Source: a virus
IMG/VR virus record: IMGVR_UViG_3300050821_005689
Coordinates: 1 to 40,616 of that record
Direction: 5' to 3' (one strand)
DNA: 40,616 bases
In this document: one piece after another, positions 15,057 to 23,416 of the stretch
How the letters are laid out: every line of letters begins with the position of its first letter
How positions within the stretch are numbered: the stretch's first letter is position 1
Program-made: the position numbers and the translations under genes
Notes under the pieces: generated by a model
The model's database searches: none
What the model was told of the DNA's origin: nothing
Seen by the model: only the letters and a program-made list of their open reading frames with translations

Positions 15057-16555
15057 TGAAGCCGTTCCTTTACATGGTGCTCGGCGCGATTCTGGTCGCC
15101 GCCGGGGCCGGTGCGCAGCAAATATTGGTTCCGGAGCGCCCGCCGAACGACAACAGCAACGCAGCGGCATCGACCTCCTATGTTGACAGGGCGATAGGCG
15201 GAATCGGCGCGGCCATCACCGGTTTGACTGGCGATGTTGTGGCGACCGGTCCCGGAAGCGCTACGGCCACGATACAGCCCGGCGCGGTGACGAACGCCAA
15301 ACTTGCCAATGAGACAGCGCTGACAGTTAAAGGGAATAGCACGGGATCAGCCTCGGCCCCGACCGACCTGGCGTCCCTTCCTAATCCTTTTTCAGTAGGC
15401 GGCACGCTATATCCGACATTGAACGGATTCGAATTCAACGGCACCTCATCATTCGGTTCCAATACCGTAGGGGCAAAGAATGTCGTGGTCGGAACACCCG
15501 CGGCAACGGTGTCGTGTTGCACGTGGCTAAACACTTACTTGTCGGGAGTCGATACGGTCGGGCAAACTACGCTCTACGCAATCAGTCCCCCGAATTCAGG
15601 ACCGGGCGGGTGGACCTCTGTTTTTGCAGCTCGATCAAGTGACTTTACCGACGCCACTCCACAGAACATTATCCCTTCCAACTGCGTAGTTGTTCACGAC
15701 AACACGACGATCGCGCATCTATCATGGTGCGGCTATGACGCGACATATATAACGTCTGGAGCAATATCCTCTCACCACATCGGGAGAGAACTATCTGTAT
15801 TCAATTCAGGAGCTGCGTGCGGCGCGTCCGACCCCTTCACGCCTAACCCGGCCGGTGGTTGTTCTGGATATAGATACGATTGCGCTGCCGGAGGAGGATT
15901 TGGCGGAAACGACTGTACCTCTGGTCTAGAGATAATAAATAATGGCGCCAAGGCTATCAGCGGAATCATCATTGGAAGCACAGCGCTAGATTCCGGAACA
16001 AACCCTAATCCAGATTGGATTGCTCTACCGCCGGCCTATTCTCAAACTTGGTACAACAGTGCAGGCGCAAAGACGTGGCAGCTATTCGCGAGCGTCGGCG
16101 CGAACGGAAACCTAAATCTCAACACAACGGGAACGGGAGTCCTAAATTCCAACGGCGGGGCCACATGGTCGGGAGTTGTCTCGACAGGGATACTGCAAGA
16201 GCAGACCGGCGCTGCGTGGACCGCCTATACCGCGTCGCCGGCTTGCGGAACCGCCACCATCACGGTTAACAACACAAGATTCCGTCGTTTGGGAAAGACA
16301 ACGTTTGTTGCAGTAGACCTTACCCTGTCGGCGATTGGCACATGCAACGGAACGACCGTCTCTTTCACCTTCAACACACCAAACACTGCTTTTGTGAACG
16401 GAGCTATGTCGGGGCGAGAGGTTGTCGTGAATGGAAAGGGCGTTGTGTGCTCCATAACAGGATCGTCAACCGGTGTCGTTTGCACTCACGCCGACGCGAC
16501 CGCTATGGGCGTTAACGAAAGATTCTATATTTCCGGCGTTTACGAGAGTCAGTGA
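15053..16555 (+). CDS. Tail fibre/receptor-binding candidate with signal-peptide-like N-terminus
   Basis: The 500-residue protein begins with a hydrophobic segment typical of a secretion signal (residues 1-22, ending GAGAQQ). A linker SYVDRAIGGIGAAITGLTGD and the motif GPGSATATIQPGAVTNAKLA follow, a signature of many tail fibres and tail-associated proteins. The remainder is a beta-rich, Ser/Thr/Gly/Asn-rich shaft with a cysteine-containing C-terminal domain. It probably attaches the particle to the host surface. The signal-like start is odd for a virion protein and may be a membrane-anchoring or maturation element. Confidence 0.7.
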   Translation: MMKPFLYMVLGAILVAAGAGAQQILVPERPPNDNSNAAASTSYVDRAIGGIGAAITGLTGDVVATGPGSATATIQPGAVTNAKLANETALTVKGNSTGSASAPTDLASLPNPFSVGGTLYPTLNGFEFNGTSSFGSNTVGAKNVVVGTPAATVSCCTWLNTYLSGVDTVGQTTLYAISPPNSGPGGWTSVFAARSSDFTDATPQNIIPSNCVVVHDNTTIAHLSWCGYDATYITSGAISSHHIGRELSVFNSGAACGASDPFTPNPAGGCSGYRYDCAAGGGFGGNDCTSGLEIINNGAKAISGIIIGSTALDSGTNPNPDWIALPPAYSQTWYNSAGAKTWQLFASVGANGNLNLNTTGTGVLNSNGGATWSGVVSTGILQEQTGAAWTAYTASPACGTATITVNNTRFRRLGKTTFVAVDLTLSAIGTCNGTTVSFTFNTPNTAFVNGAMSGREVVVNGKGVVCSITGSSTGVVCTHADATAMGVNERFYISGVYESQ

Positions 16556-16556
16556 A

Positions 16557-16886
16557 ATGTTGAAAACTCAAGTATTCGCGGACTACGGCGTAGTCGTTCA
16601 AATCTACTCTGGGAACACCGGGGATGAATTGCCCTGGCACGACCATACATGGACGCATGGCCATTATGTCGTGCGCGGGTCAACGCTAATATGGATCGAG
16701 GGCAAGGATTTCGTGGGGCGCCGTCCGGGCGACCCGAATCTAGAGTTGCCGGCGAACATCCCCCATCGAATTATGATCGCGGAGGATGATACGGTTTTCG
16801 TCAACGTGCAGCCGCAAAAGACCATTGAAGCGCCGCCGTACAAAAACGCGGTTTTGATGGTTGACGGTTCCGTACAAGAGGCTTGA
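16557..16886 (+). CDS. Cupin-fold small protein
   Basis: The 109-residue protein carries a recognisable cupin pattern: LPWHDHTWTHGHYVVRGSTL (first motif with clustered His) and LELPANIPHRIMIAED (second motif with a third His). This is a metal-binding beta-barrel fold. What it does in a phage is unknown. It may bind a sugar or a metal or act as a structural barrel near the tail fibre. It begins two bases after the fibre stop with little ribosome site of its own, so it depends on coupling. Confidence 0.65.
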   Translation: MLKTQVFADYGVVVQIYSGNTGDELPWHDHTWTHGHYVVRGSTLIWIEGKDFVGRRPGDPNLELPANIPHRIMIAEDDTVFVNVQPQKTIEAPPYKNAVLMVDGSVQEA

Positions 16887-16887
16887 T

Positions 16888-17628
16888 ATGGCGCTTCCAA
16901 TTACGTTCGCGACGCTCCCCGGAGGGCCACAGCCGCTCCAAGATTTCGATACGCAATTTGCGGCAGTCGCGGCCCTTGGTTCCATCCCCTGCGTTGCGGC
17001 GGGCGTCAACACTCTGGCGCTGACTCCATTCATCAACACGCCGACGGTTAGCGCGTACACGGACCTCGCGCCATCGTTTATCTTTGTGGCACCCGCTACG
17101 AGCACGGGCGATGTCACGATCAACGTGAATGGTCTCGGAGTTAAGAACGCTCTGAAAGCCAACGGCTTTTTGTTCGTAGGGGCCGGCGATCTCATTGCGG
17201 GCGCTGTTTACCGGGCGGCCTACTATTCGGGCTTGCCGGGCTTCGTGGTTGACGCGATGTCAGGGCCAAGCCTCAACAACGCGACTATAGAATTCATCAT
17301 TGACGGCGGCGGCAGTCCAATAACGACGGGCGTAAAGGGGTATCTCAAAATAGGTTATCCGGCATCAATTTCCGCGTGGGAGGTTATGGGCGATCAGTCC
17401 GGATCGATCGCGATCGATATCCTACGACTCAATGGCGGCGTTCCGGTCACGTCTATGATCGGGGGCGGTACTAAGCCAAACTTATCAGCGCAGCAATTCG
17501 CGGTAGGGGTGCCGCCCGTTGGCTGGACATCTACGCTTTTGGCGGAAAGCGATTGGCTGGGCTTTAACGTGACATCGGCGAGCACCGTCACTCGCGTTAC
17601 GCTCGCGCTGGACCTTGGCAAACTATGA
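16888..17628 (+). CDS. Tail-associated structural protein
   Basis: The 246-residue beta-rich protein starts MALPITFATLPGGPQPLQDF, then DTQFAAVAALG. This opening recurs in tail-region proteins of alphaproteobacterial phages. Gly/Thr-rich repeats suggest a fibre or tip protein. GAGG lies 6 nt before the ATG at 16888. An upstream in-frame start at 16861 is less likely. Confidence 0.65.
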   Translation: MALPITFATLPGGPQPLQDFDTQFAAVAALGSIPCVAAGVNTLALTPFINTPTVSAYTDLAPSFIFVAPATSTGDVTINVNGLGVKNALKANGFLFVGAGDLIAGAVYRAAYYSGLPGFVVDAMSGPSLNNATIEFIIDGGGSPITTGVKGYLKIGYPASISAWEVMGDQSGSIAIDILRLNGGVPVTSMIGGGTKPNLSAQQFAVGVPPVGWTSTLLAESDWLGFNVTSASTVTRVTLALDLGKL

Positions 17629-18671
17629 AGCACCCGGTCAATCAGGGCCGCAGATACATCACTTTCGCAGCGGGTTTCGCGGCGTTCGATATCATTCTCA
17701 ACGCATGTATCAACCGCGGTTTTGATCTTCCGGTACGCAATCCGATATCGGGACAATGGATCGTAGACCGCGACGTTCTCGATTGGCACGAGTGGCGCAA
17801 TCTCAAAGAAAAATATCCGATCGTCCTTGGGCTCACGTGGCTGTTCTTCACCTCGGGTTCGAGTCTAACGCTAGCCGCGGACTTCAACACGTCGTCGAAT
17901 GCCGTCTACGGGATTGGCGCGGGCGCTGGGGCGGGGCCCGGCGCGCCAGGCAATACTCCCTGCCCTTGTGTAGGGTCTACCAGCGGGCGCGGCGCCAATG
18001 GCGGCGGCGGCGGCGCCGCGGCCGGAATTGCGAATTACAGCGCCCACGGCGCCGGCCAGGTGGTTAGTATCCAAGTCGGGGCCGGTGCCACCATTTTCGA
18101 CTCGAGTTCGGTCCTTCTCGCCAACGCCGCGAGCGCTCAAACTGGCGGCAACGGGGCCTCTAGCGTTGGAGCATTCAAGGCCACAGGCGGCAACGGTGGG
18201 ACCGGTGGAAATGGAATTTTCGGCAACGCTCCCAGCGGGGGAGGTGGCGGCGGGGGAGGTGGCGGGGGCGGTTTTGGCGCCAACGGAAGCGCCGGGGCCG
18301 ACGGACAGAACGGAACAAACAACACGGGGCTTCCGTCTCCCGGCGGGGCGGGTGGACAGGGAGGGGCGGGCGGGCTTGGCGGCAGCAATCCGGGCGGCGC
18401 TGGCGCCAACGGAACGCAGTTGGGGCCAAACGCAGGCAGTCAATTTGTTGGGGCCGGCGGCGGCGGGGCAGGGGGGCAGGGCCTCTACTCCTCTGGATCG
18501 GCCGCGGGCGGCAACGCTGGATTTTATGGCGGCGGCGGGGGAGGCGGCGGGGGAGGTGGATCGAATAATCAGCCCGGCGGCAATGGCGGCAACGCCACAC
18601 AAGGAGTCCTGGCCTACAGCTACACACCGTCGGTGGTCCACACGCGATCATTCGCAATCCTCGTAGGCTAA
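17625..18671 (+). CDS. Glycine-rich tail tip protein (polyglycine-helix candidate)
   Basis: The 348-residue protein has a short N-terminal domain (to about residue 85). A long Gly/Ala/Asn-rich region then runs to about residue 330, with units such as GGNGGTGGNG and GGAGGQGGAGG and a pure glycine run around 205. Regular Gly-Gly-X patterns are known from phage adhesins that fold as layered polyglycine-II helices (Salmonella phage S16 gp38 is the reference). The C-terminal SYTPSVVHTRSFAILVG is not glycine-rich. It could bind a receptor or be a tail tip element. It overlaps the previous gene by ATGA. Confidence 0.6.
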   Translation: MKHPVNQGRRYITFAAGFAAFDIILNACINRGFDLPVRNPISGQWIVDRDVLDWHEWRNLKEKYPIVLGLTWLFFTSGSSLTLAADFNTSSNAVYGIGAGAGAGPGAPGNTPCPCVGSTSGRGANGGGGGAAAGIANYSAHGAGQVVSIQVGAGATIFDSSSVLLANAASAQTGGNGASSVGAFKATGGNGGTGGNGIFGNAPSGGGGGGGGGGGGFGANGSAGADGQNGTNNTGLPSPGGAGGQGGAGGLGGSNPGGAGANGTQLGPNAGSQFVGAGGGGAGGQGLYSSGSAAGGNAGFYGGGGGGGGGGGSNNQPGGNGGNATQGVLAYSYTPSVVHTRSFAILVG

Positions 18672-18675
18672 CGCC

Positions 18676-20469
18676 ATGGCAACACGTCAAGCAGCCTCGC
18701 CGATAGGCAATTCCAAATTCATTGCCTTTGTCGGCTTTGAAAAAATGAACACCAAGGTCGCCAGACAGAATTTGCCGGAAAATCAGGCCGCATGGATTGA
18801 GAATCTACAGCCGATTGCGCCGAACGTTTTGACTGCGGTTCCCGCGCCGAATGCGCCCATCGCTACCGTCACAGGAAAGACGGTCGCCGTTGAATTCCAA
18901 GTCAACATCAAGGGTGTTGACTATGTGATGTTCTTTGCGACCGACGGATCATTGACCGCGGTCAACGCGAACACGGGCGCTCAAACGTCGGTTGCCGGTC
19001 CCGGCACGTTCTCGACAACACCGGACGCGACGGTCTTTGGTTCGCAGCGCTTGCTAATCATGGACCAAACGTCGGGCTATGCGACGTGGGATGGAACGCT
19101 GTTCGTCAAGTCGGGCGGCCTCTCGCCCAACATCAACATAACGAACGCCGGTAGCGGCTACTCAAGCGCGCCAGCGATCAGTTTTTCGGGCGGCCACGGG
19201 ACGGGCGCCACGGCGACCTCGCAAGTCGCGGGCGGATTCCTCATCGGCATCACGTTGACGAACCCGGGCACGGGCTATCAGCCGGGCGATGTCGTGACGG
19301 TTGTGATTGGCGGGCCGGGTACTGGCGCGACCGCGACGGTTGTTATCTGGCCACAACTCCAAGGAACCACGATCACGGTAGGATTTGGCCGCGTTTGGTA
19401 CGCGAACGCGCGGTTGCTTGGATTCACCGGGACCGGCTTGAGCACGGGGGAGACTTGGGACGATACCGCCTCGGGGGACGCCGCCGGCACCACCCCGATC
19501 GATGACGCGGACCTCTCGCACAACATTGCGGCGCTGCGGTTCCTCAACAATTTCTTGTTCATTTTCGGCGATTCGAGCATCAAGCAAATCGGATCGATCA
19601 CCGTTTCGAGCTCGGTCACTCTGTTCACGATATTGACGCTCGCCTCGGACATCGGAACGACCTTCCTTTACACGATCCTTTCGTACAATCGCCTCGTGCT
19701 TTTCGCGAACAAGAACGGCGTGTACGGAATCTTCGGCGCGAGCGTCCAGAAAATTTCCCTCGACCTCGACGGGATTTTCACAACGGCGGATTTTTCGTTG
19801 AACATGTCCGCGTCGCTTCATGACGTACATGTCGCGAACCCGGCTGGCAGCGCGGGCGGATCGATCCACACCTACATGTTGCTAATCAAGTTTTTTGACA
19901 TTCGTCAGAACATCACTCGCACGATCATATGTGTCTACCAGAATGACAGGTGGTTCATCGTCAACGTAGGCAACAGCTTGCTATTCATCGCCGGCAACGT
20001 CCTGGCGTCAACGGAGCAATTCGAAACGTTCGTTTCTTCGGGCGCGGACGTGACTCAGATACTCGAAAATAGCAACGCAGCCGTGCAGTTTTTGCTTATC
20101 ACGTCGCTGTCGTTCCATGGCAACCCTATCATGGCCAAGAGGGTGCTTAGATCAGGCATCGCGGCGACCGTGCAGAACGCGCAATCGATCAATGTCACGT
20201 TGGATACGGAGTACGTCACGAACAATTATACATTCTTGCTCGCGCAACCGGTGATTTGGGAAAACAACAGCGACGCCATCGTCACGTGGCAGAACAACTC
20301 TGCGGCCACTGTCACCTTCGAGGGCGGCGGGTTCTTCGTTCTCGATCAGGACACGGAAGGCTATGGAAAATTCGTTGGCAACACGATCACCGGCACCGTG
20401 AAGCAATTCTCGTTCAACATGGCGATAAACGAGTACGTTGACGCCGACCCGTGGGGCAAGCTGCCGTGA
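18676..20469 (+). CDS. Podovirus-type tail protein with inserted GxGY repeats
   Basis: The 597-residue protein has residues 25-60 (NLPENQAAWIENLQPIAPNV) in the pattern of tail or nozzle proteins of short-tailed phages, followed by a beta-rich, possibly propeller-like body. Around residues 150-220 two GxGY units appear (ITNAGSGYSSAPAISFSGG, then LTNPGTGYQPGDVVTVVIGG). They also occur in the 11583 and 13786 proteins. The C-terminus (FNMAINEYVDADPWGKLP) looks like a closing strand. The ribosome site is weak, and the gene follows the glycine-rich gene by 4 bp. Confidence 0.65.
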   Translation: MATRQAASPIGNSKFIAFVGFEKMNTKVARQNLPENQAAWIENLQPIAPNVLTAVPAPNAPIATVTGKTVAVEFQVNIKGVDYVMFFATDGSLTAVNANTGAQTSVAGPGTFSTTPDATVFGSQRLLIMDQTSGYATWDGTLFVKSGGLSPNINITNAGSGYSSAPAISFSGGHGTGATATSQVAGGFLIGITLTNPGTGYQPGDVVTVVIGGPGTGATATVVIWPQLQGTTITVGFGRVWYANARLLGFTGTGLSTGETWDDTASGDAAGTTPIDDADLSHNIAALRFLNNFLFIFGDSSIKQIGSITVSSSVTLFTILTLASDIGTTFLYTILSYNRLVLFANKNGVYGIFGASVQKISLDLDGIFTTADFSLNMSASLHDVHVANPAGSAGGSIHTYMLLIKFFDIRQNITRTIICVYQNDRWFIVNVGNSLLFIAGNVLASTEQFETFVSSGADVTQILENSNAAVQFLLITSLSFHGNPIMAKRVLRSGIAATVQNAQSINVTLDTEYVTNNYTFLLAQPVIWENNSDAIVTWQNNSAATVTFEGGGFFVLDQDTEGYGKFVGNTITGTVKQFSFNMAINEYVDADPWGKLP

Positions 20470-20819
20470 ACCAATTCTTGCCAAACACCTTCGAATTCGG
20501 GGACGCCGCGGGCCTCGGCGCATGGCTTGTCGGTCACTATCGCCAACACCTCGCCTACAACGTTTTTATCGCTGCGAATACGAATCCTCCGACGGAGTTG
20601 CCGGAATTCAACATCTTGACTGTTGAAGGCGCGCGCCTCGGCGCTCAAACGTGGTTGAACGACCATGAGTCCTGGCATGAATTGGTGCGCCCGTTCGCAA
20701 ACGTCACCGGGGTCGATTTGTCCGCCGTGGACATGAACAAGCCCGAAGATTTTTACGAATGGATTGACCTCCACAATCAGGAACACGCCGCAATCGACCA
20801 AGCTTTCGGATTGGCATGA
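20466..20819 (+). CDS. Tail-region hypothetical protein
   Basis: The 117-residue protein starts at GTG overlapping the previous stop (GTGA), though an in-frame GTG at 20451 is also possible. It is helical and His/Trp-containing (DHESWHELVRPFANVTGVDL, HNQEHAAIDQAF), suggesting a compact fold. Its stop overlaps the GNAT start. No family is recognised. Confidence 0.65.
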   Translation: MNQFLPNTFEFGDAAGLGAWLVGHYRQHLAYNVFIAANTNPPTELPEFNILTVEGARLGAQTWLNDHESWHELVRPFANVTGVDLSAVDMNKPEDFYEWIDLHNQEHAAIDQAFGLA

Positions 20820-21346
20820 TGTTGAAATCTTTCAAGCGAGGAAAGACGGCCGCCGAAGACGCCATCGTCAAACAGGCCGAACGTCACATACGGATTCAAG
20901 ATGAGGTTTTCCCACCTCCGTTGCGCCAGGGCGAGTTCGCCACGCTATTCAAAATGCACGGGCTTGAGGTGGCCGGTCGCTCGTTCGATTTGGACTATAA
21001 GCGCTATTTTCAGTTGGAGGCTGACGGCCGCCTTGTGTTCGTTGTGGCGCGGGACGATCACGCCGGGCCAACAGCGCCCGCCGTCGGATATTCCTGTCAT
21101 TTCTGGTACCGCGACTTGCACTTTAACGAGCGGGTTGGAGCGGATGATTTGTGGTTCGTGGCCCCGCACTACCGCAAGCGCGGCATCGGCGCTTGCCTGA
21201 AGCTTTGGGGCCATGAGCTCATGAGGTATCGAGGTTGCGTGCGTATTCGCGATGTTATCCGCGACGAATTCGATCACCCTAACTTGATGCAGGAAATAGG
21301 GTTTACTCGGCGGGCGGCACAATGGATCAGAGATTTGGCGAAATAG
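20816..21346 (+). CDS. GNAT-family acetyltransferase
   Basis: The 176-residue protein has a GNAT core: strand-rich VGYSCHFWYRDLHF (about 93-106), a second strand ADDLWFVAPHYRKRGIG (about 112-128) with the RxRGIG pyrophosphate loop, and a following helix (CLKLWGHELMRY). These bind acetyl-CoA. The substrate is unknown and could be a virion protein, a host protein or a small molecule. It lies among tail genes, where GNAT-like proteins appear in several short-tailed phages. Two adjacent ATGs could start it. Confidence 0.8.
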   Translation: MMLKSFKRGKTAAEDAIVKQAERHIRIQDEVFPPPLRQGEFATLFKMHGLEVAGRSFDLDYKRYFQLEADGRLVFVVARDDHAGPTAPAVGYSCHFWYRDLHFNERVGADDLWFVAPHYRKRGIGACLKLWGHELMRYRGCVRIRDVIRDEFDHPNLMQEIGFTRRAAQWIRDLAK

Positions 21347-21354
21347 AATGGTGT

Positions 21355-21516
21355 ATGTTGCCGACGCCGACGCCTGACAGGGTTGTAGAGGCAATCATTG
21401 CCGTTTGTGGGGTAGATCGTCCGGACATCAAAAATGCGCTGTTGATCGAGTTATGTTTTCTCTTGCAGCAGCTAAACCACCCGCCGACGCCCGCTCCGCT
21501 TAAGCCTTCAAAATGA
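21355..21516 (+). CDS. Small hypothetical protein
   Basis: This short frame starts MLPTPTPDRVVEAIIAVCGV (53 residues) and has a hydrophobic helix (NALLIELCFLLQQL). An in-frame ATG at 21322 inside the GNAT gene is an alternative. No good ribosome site is visible for either. Its stop overlaps the next ATG (ATGA), which is the best support for it being real. Confidence 0.5.
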   Translation: MLPTPTPDRVVEAIIAVCGVDRPDIKNALLIELCFLLQQLNHPPTPAPLKPSK

Positions 21517-21782
21517 CCGACGCTTTACCGCCGGGCCAATACGATCACGAGCCTACCAAATTCGTAGTCGAGCACGTCCTGACATCTGACGAGGTAAACA
21601 AAATCTGCCACGCAAACGGCGCGACAGATTGGAACGGGCAAAAGGCGGCGCCAAGTTCCCGTTTTTGGGCCTGTTCGCACGTCACCTCATCGGGATGCGA
21701 GATTTGGCGCATAGATGACGGAATTGTCCGCAGGCACGAAATAGGACACTGTAACGGATGGCCCGCTAATCATCCGAGGTAA
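21513..21782 (+). CDS. HEIGH-motif mini metalloprotease-like protein
   Basis: The 89-residue protein contains RRHEIGHCNGWPANH near its C-terminus. HEIGH is a full HExxH zinc-protease motif, and the downstream His in WPANH could be the third zinc ligand. The HExGHCNGWP pattern is one I recognise from short phage proteins. Four cysteines sit across the protein. It might process a virion or host protein or be a structural zinc protein. It is much smaller than known proteases. ATGA overlap with the previous gene. Confidence 0.65.
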   Translation: MTDALPPGQYDHEPTKFVVEHVLTSDEVNKICHANGATDWNGQKAAPSSRFWACSHVTSSGCEIWRIDDGIVRRHEIGHCNGWPANHPR

Positions 21783-21786
21783 GCCT

Positions 21787-23415
21787 ATGTTCCGCGATGA
21801 TCTCCCCTATTGGGTGTGGAAATTGATCCGCAACGCCAATTTCGGCGATGGCGGTGGCGACGGCGGCGGCGACGGCGGCGGAGATGGTGGCGGCGGCGAC
21901 GGCGGGGGAGGCGATGGGGGCGGCGGCGACTCCGGTGGCGCCGCGGCTGGCGGCGACGCAGAGGGCGGCGGCGGGGAAGCTGGCGCGGCGTTTGGCGGCG
22001 ATAGCGGTTCGTCGGGCGAGGCCGGCGGCGTATCGGGCGGCGGCCCTGGCGATTCGGGCGAGGGCGGCGGCGTATCGGGTGGCGACGCGGCCGGCGCGCC
22101 GGGTGGGGTCTCCGATAGTAGTTCGGGCGGCGCTGGTGAGGGTGCCGGCCCCGGCGGTCCCAGCGGCGATCCTGGCGCCTCTACGGGCAACGCCGGGGGA
22201 GCGTCGCAAGGCGGGGAGTCCGTCGGCGGCACTGGCGGCGCGTTTGGCGTCTCAACGGGCGCGAGTTCAACCGATCCGGGCCCTGGCGCCGGAGATGTTG
22301 GCGGTCCGGGCCCTTCGGTAGGACTTCAGGGCGGATTCGGCGGGATGGACCCGGGAGCGTTCGCGCCGGGTGGATCGCAGGGTCTGAGTTCGCCGGGAAC
22401 CGATTTCAGCGGCGCCGCAGGACCGCAGGGCGGCCCGGCATCGACCTCGATCGATGTTGGCACCCTCGGGACCGGACCGCCCTCTCCCGGATCGCTGGGC
22501 GGGGTCGGCGCGGGCGGTGGCGGCGCTCCGGCAGGCGATCAAGAGAGCGCCTTTTCGGAAGCCATCGGGCCGGCCCCAAGCGCCAATGCGACAGGCACGA
22601 TGGCCGGCGGATTCGGGGGAGTAGACCAAGGCGCTTTCGGCGATCCCGGCGTGGGACCGTTTGTCGGTTCTTTCGGCACTCCGGCCTCGAACGTGCAAGG
22701 AGATTTTGCATCCTTGGGCGCGGGCGCGCCGCCGAGTAACCCGGGGTTTACCGGTCCGTCATCGTCCGGGCCGGTCGGGGTCGGCGGCGAGGGGGGCGCG
22801 TTGCCGGGAGAGGCGGTCGTGGCGGCCGGGCAGGGCAAAGGCGGCCCGCCGGGCGATAGCGGCGGCGATCAGGGTCAGGGCGGCGGCCAGCAAACGAGCA
22901 TTCTGGCCAGTCCGCCGACCGACGCAGAGTTGAATGCGGCGTTTCCAGGCCTCAACAGCGGCCAGAGCGGCGAGAGCATCGGGCTATCCGGACCGACGGG
23001 CGTTCCGAGCGGCCCGACGGACACTCAAACTGGCGGGCAACTCGGCGCCGGTGGGCTGGGAGCGCCGACCGACGCGGAATTGGCCGGCGCGGGCGGCACG
23101 ACCGCGAGTTCAACCGGGGTCGGGCCTCTCAACAACCCGCTTGCGCCAGGTGGCGATAATATCCTCGGCGGGCTTCTCGAACCTGGCGTCGGCGGCGGCA
23201 TCGAGTTGGCGAGCGGCGAGGTGGTCGGCGGCGGCCAGCAAATGAGTCAGGATCAGATCGCGGCGGCGACCGCGCAGCAAGATTCGCTGTTGCAGCAATG
23301 GTCAACCGTCATTCCGCAATCCGATCCGCGTTGGCCGCAAGTCGAACAGATGGTGGCCCAGCAAGTTTGGGGACAATCCGGCGCTCCGTCGTTCCAGCTT
23401 CCGATCGGACAGTGA
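21787..23415 (+). CDS. Low-complexity Gly-rich virion protein
   Basis: The 542-residue protein has an N-terminal helix (MFRDDLPYWVWKLIRNANF), a Gly-Asp repeat region (about 20-45), a very long Gly/Ser/Pro/Ala region with multiple FGG(V/M)D(Q/P)GAF repeats, and a helical end (DQIAAATAQQDSLLQQWSTV) with SDPRWPQVEQMVAQQ. The same DxRWPxxxxxxxQQ motif ends the next protein. It is likely a virion or ejection-type protein, largely disordered. GAGG lies 7 nt upstream. Confidence 0.6.
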   Translation: MFRDDLPYWVWKLIRNANFGDGGGDGGGDGGGDGGGGDGGGGDGGGGDSGGAAAGGDAEGGGGEAGAAFGGDSGSSGEAGGVSGGGPGDSGEGGGVSGGDAAGAPGGVSDSSSGGAGEGAGPGGPSGDPGASTGNAGGASQGGESVGGTGGAFGVSTGASSTDPGPGAGDVGGPGPSVGLQGGFGGMDPGAFAPGGSQGLSSPGTDFSGAAGPQGGPASTSIDVGTLGTGPPSPGSLGGVGAGGGGAPAGDQESAFSEAIGPAPSANATGTMAGGFGGVDQGAFGDPGVGPFVGSFGTPASNVQGDFASLGAGAPPSNPGFTGPSSSGPVGVGGEGGALPGEAVVAAGQGKGGPPGDSGGDQGQGGGQQTSILASPPTDAELNAAFPGLNSGQSGESIGLSGPTGVPSGPTDTQTGGQLGAGGLGAPTDAELAGAGGTTASSTGVGPLNNPLAPGGDNILGGLLEPGVGGGIELASGEVVGGGQQMSQDQIAAATAQQDSLLQQWSTVIPQSDPRWPQVEQMVAQQVWGQSGAPSFQLPIGQ

Positions 23416-23416
23416 C

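Noticed and set aside
17871-18690. Long minus-strand and shifted frames across the glycine-rich gene
   Set aside because: They arise from GC-rich repeats. The antisense frames are Pro/Arg/Ala runs without starts or ribosome sites.
21840-21960. GGCGGCGAC tandem-like DNA repeats as a possible CRISPR or regulatory array
   Set aside because: They encode the Gly-Asp repeats of an open reading frame and lack spacers or a leader.
21766-22838. Antisense Pro/Ser/Ala-rich frames over the Gly-Asp repeat gene
   Set aside because: They mirror low-complexity DNA of the real plus-strand gene and have no start context.
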